Shown here: positions 37,925 through 41,807 of the stretch, in pieces
Position numbering within the stretch: the first letter of the stretch is position 1
Layout of the letters: each line of letters begins with the position of its first letter
Source of the DNA: Bacteroidales bacterium UBA2800
GTDB taxonomy: Bacteria > Bacteroidota > Bacteroidia > Bacteroidales > Paludibacteraceae
Direction of reading: 5' to 3'
Length of the DNA stretch: 41,807 bases
Assembly: GCA_002351925.1 (NCBI GenBank)
Contig: DEHM01000001.1
Location: 84,067 to 125,873, forward strand
The notes under the pieces: generated by a model
What the model was told of the DNA's origin: nothing
Seen by the model: only the letters and a program-made list of their open reading frames with translations
Databases searched by the model: none
Made by a program: the position numbers and the translations under genes

Positions 37925-39047
37925 ATCCGCCCTAAACGTTACCACAGACAGCCGGAAGGTCACTTCCGGCTCTGTCTTTGTGGCGCTCAAAGGCGAACAC
38001 TTCGACGGCAACGATTTCGCAGAGCAGGCCAAACAGCAAGGTGCGGAGTATATCATCTCCGGCGAGAATGCGCTGGCCGAGTTGCAAGATCTGGCCCGGG
38101 CTTGGCGTCGCGAACTCGGACTTCCCTTACTGGCTATCACCGGCACGAACGGTAAGACAACTACCAAGGAACTCTGTGCCGCGGTCCTCAAGACCAAGTA
38201 TAAGCTCTACTACACGCAGGGCAACCTCAACAACCACCTCGGCGTGCCTCTTACCTTATTAAGTATTACGCGCGCGCATGAGATGGCTATCGTCGAGATG
38301 GGCGCTTCCCATCCCGGCGATATCAAAGAACTGGTCGATATCGCTGAGCCTAACTGCGGCCTGATCACCAACGTAGGCAAAGCCCACCTACAGGGCTTCG
38401 GCTCCTTCGAAGGGGTGCAGCGTACCAAGGCAGAGTTGTATGATTTCCTGCGTGCACACAACGGATTCTGTTTCCGCAACACCGACAATCCGTATCTGGC
38501 GAAGATGGCGGGCGAGCTGAAAACCATCGGTTATACCACCGGTACGATGCCGGAAGGTACGCACCTCGTCGGCGGCTACAACGCCGAGAACGTCTCTGCG
38601 GCGCTTTGCGTAGGCGAGTATTTTGGTGTGAGCAAGGAAGACGCCTTGGCGGCTATCCGCGCATATGTGCCCAGCAACAACCGTTCGCAGTTGTTGCAAA
38701 CCGACCGTAACACCGTTGTCGTCGATGCCTACAACGCGAACCCCACATCCATGAGCGCCGCCATCAATGCCTTTCGGGGCAACTGTTACATCCTCGGCGC
38801 CATGCGCGAACTGGGCGAATATGAGCACCTCGAGCATCAGAACATCGTCAACATGCTGCTCGAACGCAAAGCAGATACCGTCCTGCTTGTCGGCGAAGAG
38901 TACCGCCGGACAACGGCGCCCTATCCTGTCTTCGACAACGTAGAAGCGCTCTGCGAACATCTCCGCCAACACCCCCTCGCAGGACAGACTATCCTGCTGA
39001 AAGGGTCGCGCTCCAACCAACTTGAAAATGTGATTCCATTATTATGA
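37896..39047 (+). CDS. murF: UDP-N-acetylmuramoyl-tripeptide--D-alanyl-D-alanine ligase
   Basis: A 383-residue Mur ligase that adds D-Ala-D-Ala to the UDP-MurNAc tripeptide. The N-terminal TTDSRKV and SVFVALKGEHFDGNDF bind the substrate, GTNGKTTTKE (about residues 81-90) is the ATP loop, and NNHLGVPLTLL, EMGASHPGDI, NVGKAHL and VDAYNANPTSM are all present. It is about 50 residues shorter than common MurF proteins, mostly in the central and C-terminal domains, though all signature motifs remain. Its start lies 29 bases inside the MFS gene, and its stop overlaps the next start by ATGA. Confidence 0.94.
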   Translation: MDWSFLIRNKSALNVTTDSRKVTSGSVFVALKGEHFDGNDFAEQAKQQGAEYIISGENALAELQDLARAWRRELGLPLLAITGTNGKTTTKELCAAVLKTKYKLYYTQGNLNNHLGVPLTLLSITRAHEMAIVEMGASHPGDIKELVDIAEPNCGLITNVGKAHLQGFGSFEGVQRTKAELYDFLRAHNGFCFRNTDNPYLAKMAGELKTIGYTTGTMPEGTHLVGGYNAENVSAALCVGEYFGVSKEDALAAIRAYVPSNNRSQLLQTDRNTVVVDAYNANPTSMSAAINAFRGNCYILGAMRELGEYEHLEHQNIVNMLLERKADTVLLVGEEYRRTTAPYPVFDNVEALCEHLRQHPLAGQTILLKGSRSNQLENVIPLL

Positions 39048-39937
39048 CAGATAAGAAAAAAACTTCGTCTAAAAAAGCCTGGGTGATTATCCTCATCCTC
39101 TTCCTGCTCGCCGTCATCGGCGGGCTGGCCTACCTCTTTCTCACGCAACGCCAGCAGATGAACGAACTGGTAGAGCAGATGGAGATTGAGAAAGAGGAAC
39201 TGCAAGAAGAATACGAAGACCTGGCTATTCAGTTCGACGGCTACCAGACGCTGGATATCCGCAACGACAGCCTGCAGGACTTGCTCAGCCGTGAGCAACA
39301 GCGCGTGCAGGACCTGCTGGAAGAGCTGCGCCAGACCAAGGCCTCTAACGCTCGCAAGATAGCTGAACTGAAGAAAGAACTGGCTACCGTGCGCGAGGTC
39401 ATGAAGGACTATGTCCGCCAGATTGACAGCCTCAATGCTACCAACGCACGGCTCACCGAGGAGAACATGCTCGTTCGCCAAGAGAACCAACAAGTGAAAG
39501 AGCAGAACAGCCAACTCTCTACCGCTAACGCACAACTCACCGAGACCGTTACACGCGCAGCCATGCTCGAAGTGACCACTTGCACTATCACCCCGCTCAA
39601 CAAACGCGATCATAAGACGAAAATAGTCAGCCAGATACGCAAACTGCAGTTTGACTACACGATTGCGCGCAACATCACCTGCCGGCCGGGAATGAAAGAC
39701 CTGTATGTCCGTATCACTGACCCCAACGGCGAACTATTCATGGGCGAAGGACTCTTCCCCTTCGAGAATCAGGAGATTCCTTACTCTGTCGCCGCGCAGA
39801 TAGAATATAGCGGCGAGGCGTACAACGGAACGGTCTATTGGCCGATGCATACAGAAGTCGTCAACGGTTATTATACCATCGATTTCTTCTGCGAGGACAA
39901 CCTCATCGGTTCCTTCCCCTTCCAGATCAAGAAATAA
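39044..39937 (+). CDS. Membrane-anchored coiled-coil protein of unknown function
   Basis: A 297-residue protein with a short Lys/Ser-rich cytoplasmic start, one membrane helix (about residues 13-33), a long coiled coil (about 34-175, rich in Glu, Gln, Leu and Lys) and a C-terminal beta domain with the motif CRPGMKDLYVRITDPNGELF and YYTIDFFCEDNLIGSFPFQIKK. I do not recognise a named family. The place directly after murF (ATGA overlap) suggests a link to the cell envelope or division. Similar proteins, from memory, occur in other Bacteroidales. Confidence 0.75.
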   Translation: MTDKKKTSSKKAWVIILILFLLAVIGGLAYLFLTQRQQMNELVEQMEIEKEELQEEYEDLAIQFDGYQTLDIRNDSLQDLLSREQQRVQDLLEELRQTKASNARKIAELKKELATVREVMKDYVRQIDSLNATNARLTEENMLVRQENQQVKEQNSQLSTANAQLTETVTRAAMLEVTTCTITPLNKRDHKTKIVSQIRKLQFDYTIARNITCRPGMKDLYVRITDPNGELFMGEGLFPFENQEIPYSVAAQIEYSGEAYNGTVYWPMHTEVVNGYYTIDFFCEDNLIGSFPFQIKK

Positions 39938-39945
39938 GAAAAACG

Positions 39946-40851
39946 CTAACCTCGCTCTGCGAGCGGGATAGAAAACTCTTTCGGAACAGGCGATTCAAAA
40001 CGAATCGTCTTTTCTGTTGCAGGATGAATGAATGCCAGCACTTTAGCATGCAGGCACAGACGATCTATCGGACTACTCTCGTTGCCGTGGCCGTACTTGC
40101 GGTCACCCACTACCGGACAACCTTTGGAGGCAAGATGCACACGTATCTGATTTGTGCGTCCTGTCTCCAGATGCAGCTCCACGAGCGAATACTGCCCGTC
40201 TGCCGAAGTGCGGAGTGTTTTGTAGTTTGTGATAGCGATATCGCCTCCGTCATCTACGGGCGACGAATAGACCACAGCGTGGCGTTTGTCTTCGGTCAGC
40301 CAAGTCGTTATCTTGCCCTCGCGCGGCTCCAACACGCCTTCCGCCAGCGCGATATAGGTGCGCTCCTGCACCAAGTCGCGCCAGTAGGTACGCATATACT
40401 GCTGCAACTCCTGCGAGCGAGCGAACACCAGCAGACCGCTGGTCTCTCGGTCCAGACGATGCACGACATACACGCCTGCGCGCGCGTTCTGTTTCTTTAC
40501 GTACGCGCGCAAGATACTGAATGCCGTCGTCTCGCTGCTGCCCGGCGTAGCCGCTACCGTCAGCAGACCCGGTTGCTTATTGACCACTATCAAGTCGTCA
40601 TCCTCATACACGATCTTGAGTTTCGGATGGGTCAACTGACTGTTGCCGCGACCGGAACTAACCGTCACTACATCGCCGGCCTTCAGCAGATAGTCGTGCC
40701 GCGTCTGTATAGCGTTTCCCACTTTGACACGTCGTTGGCCAAGCAACTGCTTGACCGACGAACGTGCCATACCTCCCATCTTGGCGATGAGAAAATCCAT
40801 GAGTTGCGCAGGCTCCGCTACGCGCAATATCGTATCTTGCTTCCGAATCAT
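39946..40851 (-). CDS. RluA-family pseudouridine synthase
   Basis: A 301-residue enzyme that converts uridines in rRNA (or tRNA) to pseudouridine. It has an N-terminal S4-type RNA-binding domain (about residues 14-75, SVKQLLGQRRVKVGN) and the catalytic motif HRLDRETSGLLVFA with Asp134, followed by TGRTNQIRVHLASKGCPVVGDRKYG. The exact target is uncertain (RluA/C/D family). Its start overlaps the end of the PnuC-like gene (ATGA) and it converges with the coiled-coil gene after 8 bases. Confidence 0.92.
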   Translation of the reverse strand: MIRKQDTILRVAEPAQLMDFLIAKMGGMARSSVKQLLGQRRVKVGNAIQTRHDYLLKAGDVVTVSSGRGNSQLTHPKLKIVYEDDDLIVVNKQPGLLTVAATPGSSETTAFSILRAYVKKQNARAGVYVVHRLDRETSGLLVFARSQELQQYMRTYWRDLVQERTYIALAEGVLEPREGKITTWLTEDKRHAVVYSSPVDDGGDIAITNYKTLRTSADGQYSLVELHLETGRTNQIRVHLASKGCPVVGDRKYGHGNESSPIDRLCLHAKVLAFIHPATEKTIRFESPVPKEFSIPLAERG

Positions 40852-41624
40852 TTACGCTTGCCAAAGATAGGTGTCGCCCAGCCCATATCTTCGGGCTTGG
40901 TCATCTTGATCCATGCGATATGTGCACTACCGTTCACCACGAGGAATGCCAGGTTGAGCACTATCATGAACGGGTCGAAAACAATGATGAAGAGTACAAG
41001 CGACGAGATAGAATAAACTACCCACCACATCCACGCGTCGTTGGTCTGATAAATCAGCAGCAGATTAGCAAAGAACGACGACGCAATAGTGACACCCGCA
41101 CAGATGATAGCAGCGGTCGGGATAGTTGCATGCATGACATACTTGGCGAAGAAGAAATCTGCTACCACGATAGCGGCAGCCGAAATCATTTCTATTGCAA
41201 ATGCCTTGTAACCCAGATACCGCGGACGCAGTTCACCGGCGTCGCCAGACGGGTGTAAGGTGTTCTTGCGCCAGTTCACCAGCGACTTCACCTGGAACGG
41301 GATAAACAGCAAAATATAGAGGAACACCAGGTCGTACTGGCCGACAAGCCAGAACTTGATACCCAGCAGCGTCGACATCACGACGCCCAGATAGAAACCG
41401 ACATAGTTTTTCGGATTCGTGATGGTCAGCACGTAGGCCACGCCCAGTATCGAAGCGGGTATTCCCACGATGAAGGCCGGGCTCCATGCCAACAGTTGAC
41501 CCTTCATGGCCGGCACAAAAAATTCGACGATCCACAGGCAGGCGAACAAACCTGCAAAGATACCACACGAGATGAGCAACTTCTGCCACAACTCCGTGAA
41601 CAATTGTTTTTTTGCGTTTTCCAT
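40848..41624 (-). CDS. PnuC-like nicotinamide riboside/mononucleotide transporter
   Basis: A 258-residue membrane protein with about seven or eight hydrophobic segments. It resembles PnuC transporters: GIPASILGVAYVLTITNPKNYVGFYLGVVMS, FWLVGQYDLVFLYILLF and LLIYQTNDAWMWWVVYSISS, where the paired tryptophans sit as in the family. A role in vitamin (nicotinamide riboside or another B vitamin) uptake is likely but the substrate is unsure. There is no NadR or thiamine gene nearby, and no riboswitch was recognised upstream. It is followed by a pseudouridine synthase gene. Confidence 0.65.
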   Translation of the reverse strand: MENAKKQLFTELWQKLLISCGIFAGLFACLWIVEFFVPAMKGQLLAWSPAFIVGIPASILGVAYVLTITNPKNYVGFYLGVVMSTLLGIKFWLVGQYDLVFLYILLFIPFQVKSLVNWRKNTLHPSGDAGELRPRYLGYKAFAIEMISAAAIVVADFFFAKYVMHATIPTAAIICAGVTIASSFFANLLLIYQTNDAWMWWVVYSISSLVLFIIVFDPFMIVLNLAFLVVNGSAHIAWIKMTKPEDMGWATPIFGKRK

Positions 41625-41644
41625 AATATCATCAATTTTTCTAG

Positions 41645-41681
41645 TTTAAAACAATAAGGGGCAGGCGCGCGCCTGCCCCTT
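41645..41681 (-). terminator. Terminator of rpmE2, 26-bp perfect palindrome
   Basis: AAGGGGCAGGCGC (41656-41668) and GCGCCTGCCCCTT (41669-41681) form a perfect palindrome, followed on the minus strand by TATTGTTTT. It lies 12 bases after the rpmE2 stop. Confidence 0.9.
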
Positions 41682-41693
41682 GAAGTCGCAAGA

Positions 41694-41807
41694 TTACTTG
41701 CGAGTGCGGTTGCCGTAGCGAGACATAAATTTGTCCACACGACCTGCGGTGTCCACGAGTTTGGACTTACCGGTGTAGAACGGGTGACTCGTGTTCGAGA
41801 TCTCGAG
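41694..41807 (-). CDS. rpmE2: 50S ribosomal protein bL31 type B, 5' end missing
   Basis: The last 37 codons of bL31, running off the right edge; the full protein is about 80-85 residues. It reads EISNTSHPFYTGKSKLVD then TAGRVDKFMSRYG, which is the type B C-terminus, the form without the zinc-binding cysteines. Stop TAA at 41694-41696, then a strong terminator before the PnuC-like gene. Confidence 0.95.
   Translation of the reverse strand, partial: LEISNTSHPFYTGKSKLVDTAGRVDKFMSRYGNRTRK

Overview
The window is a chromosomal segment of a member of the Bacteroidales. Evidence: serine palmitoyltransferase, BamA with two adjacent OmpH/Skp genes, DUF4954 and DUF6089 proteins, a giant protein ending in a type IX secretion (T9SS)-like sorting tail, an Mpi-family DNA invertase, and promoters of the Bacteroidota type (TTTG, 20 bp, TAnnTTTG). 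Base composition is moderate in GC in the genes and AT-rich between them. The style of the giant protein recalls uncultured gut or rumen Bacteroidales such as Paludibacteraceae, but that rank is a guess.

Layout. 1-2883 (minus): rfbB (its 3' end runs off the window), birA and dacB, packed with overlaps. 2974-11558 (minus): a 41-residue peptide gene, a 2388-residue multidomain surface protein, a leader of about 430 nt full of different short tandem repeats, the likely promoter of that protein, and an Mpi-family serine recombinase. 11600-16224 (plus): mdh, then a tight set of spt, ldcA and a divergent phosphoethanolamine-transferase-like membrane protein. 16229-21638 (minus): pRiA4b ORF-3-like gene, miaA, GT3 glycogen synthase, C69 dipeptidase and an orphan 5'-nucleotidase C-terminal lipoprotein. 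21732-24322 (plus): rplS with a foldable leader, terminator, uvrB. 24352-25243 (minus): murI. 25668-39937 (plus): dnaN with a long purine-rich leader, DUF4954, rnz, radA, DUF6089, uppS, bamA, two skp genes, a 41-residue peptide gene, an MFS transporter, murF and a membrane-anchored coiled-coil protein. 39946-41807 (minus): rluA-type pseudouridine synthase, a PnuC-like transporter, a perfect-palindrome terminator and the 3' end of rpmE2.

How the genes work together. The long plus-strand run is an envelope-building block: lipid carrier (uppS), outer-membrane protein insertion (bamA and two periplasmic chaperones) and peptidoglycan precursor ligation (murF). It connects with murI, dacB and ldcA elsewhere in the window. 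spt makes the first committed sphingolipid intermediate and is translationally coupled to ldcA and the transferase-like gene. Most other genes are housekeeping (mdh, uvrB, radA, rnz, miaA, birA).

Most notable: the 2.9-11.6 kb locus, where an invertase of the type that controls phase-variable surface layers sits next to the promoter, repeat-rich leader and gene of a giant secreted protein, followed by a tiny peptide gene. Six promoters share exactly the same 20-bp spacing, and nearly every large spacer carries its own family of short tandem repeats, some of which run into coding sequence (uppS/bamA, radA). No tRNA, rRNA, CRISPR array or complete insertion sequence was recognised.
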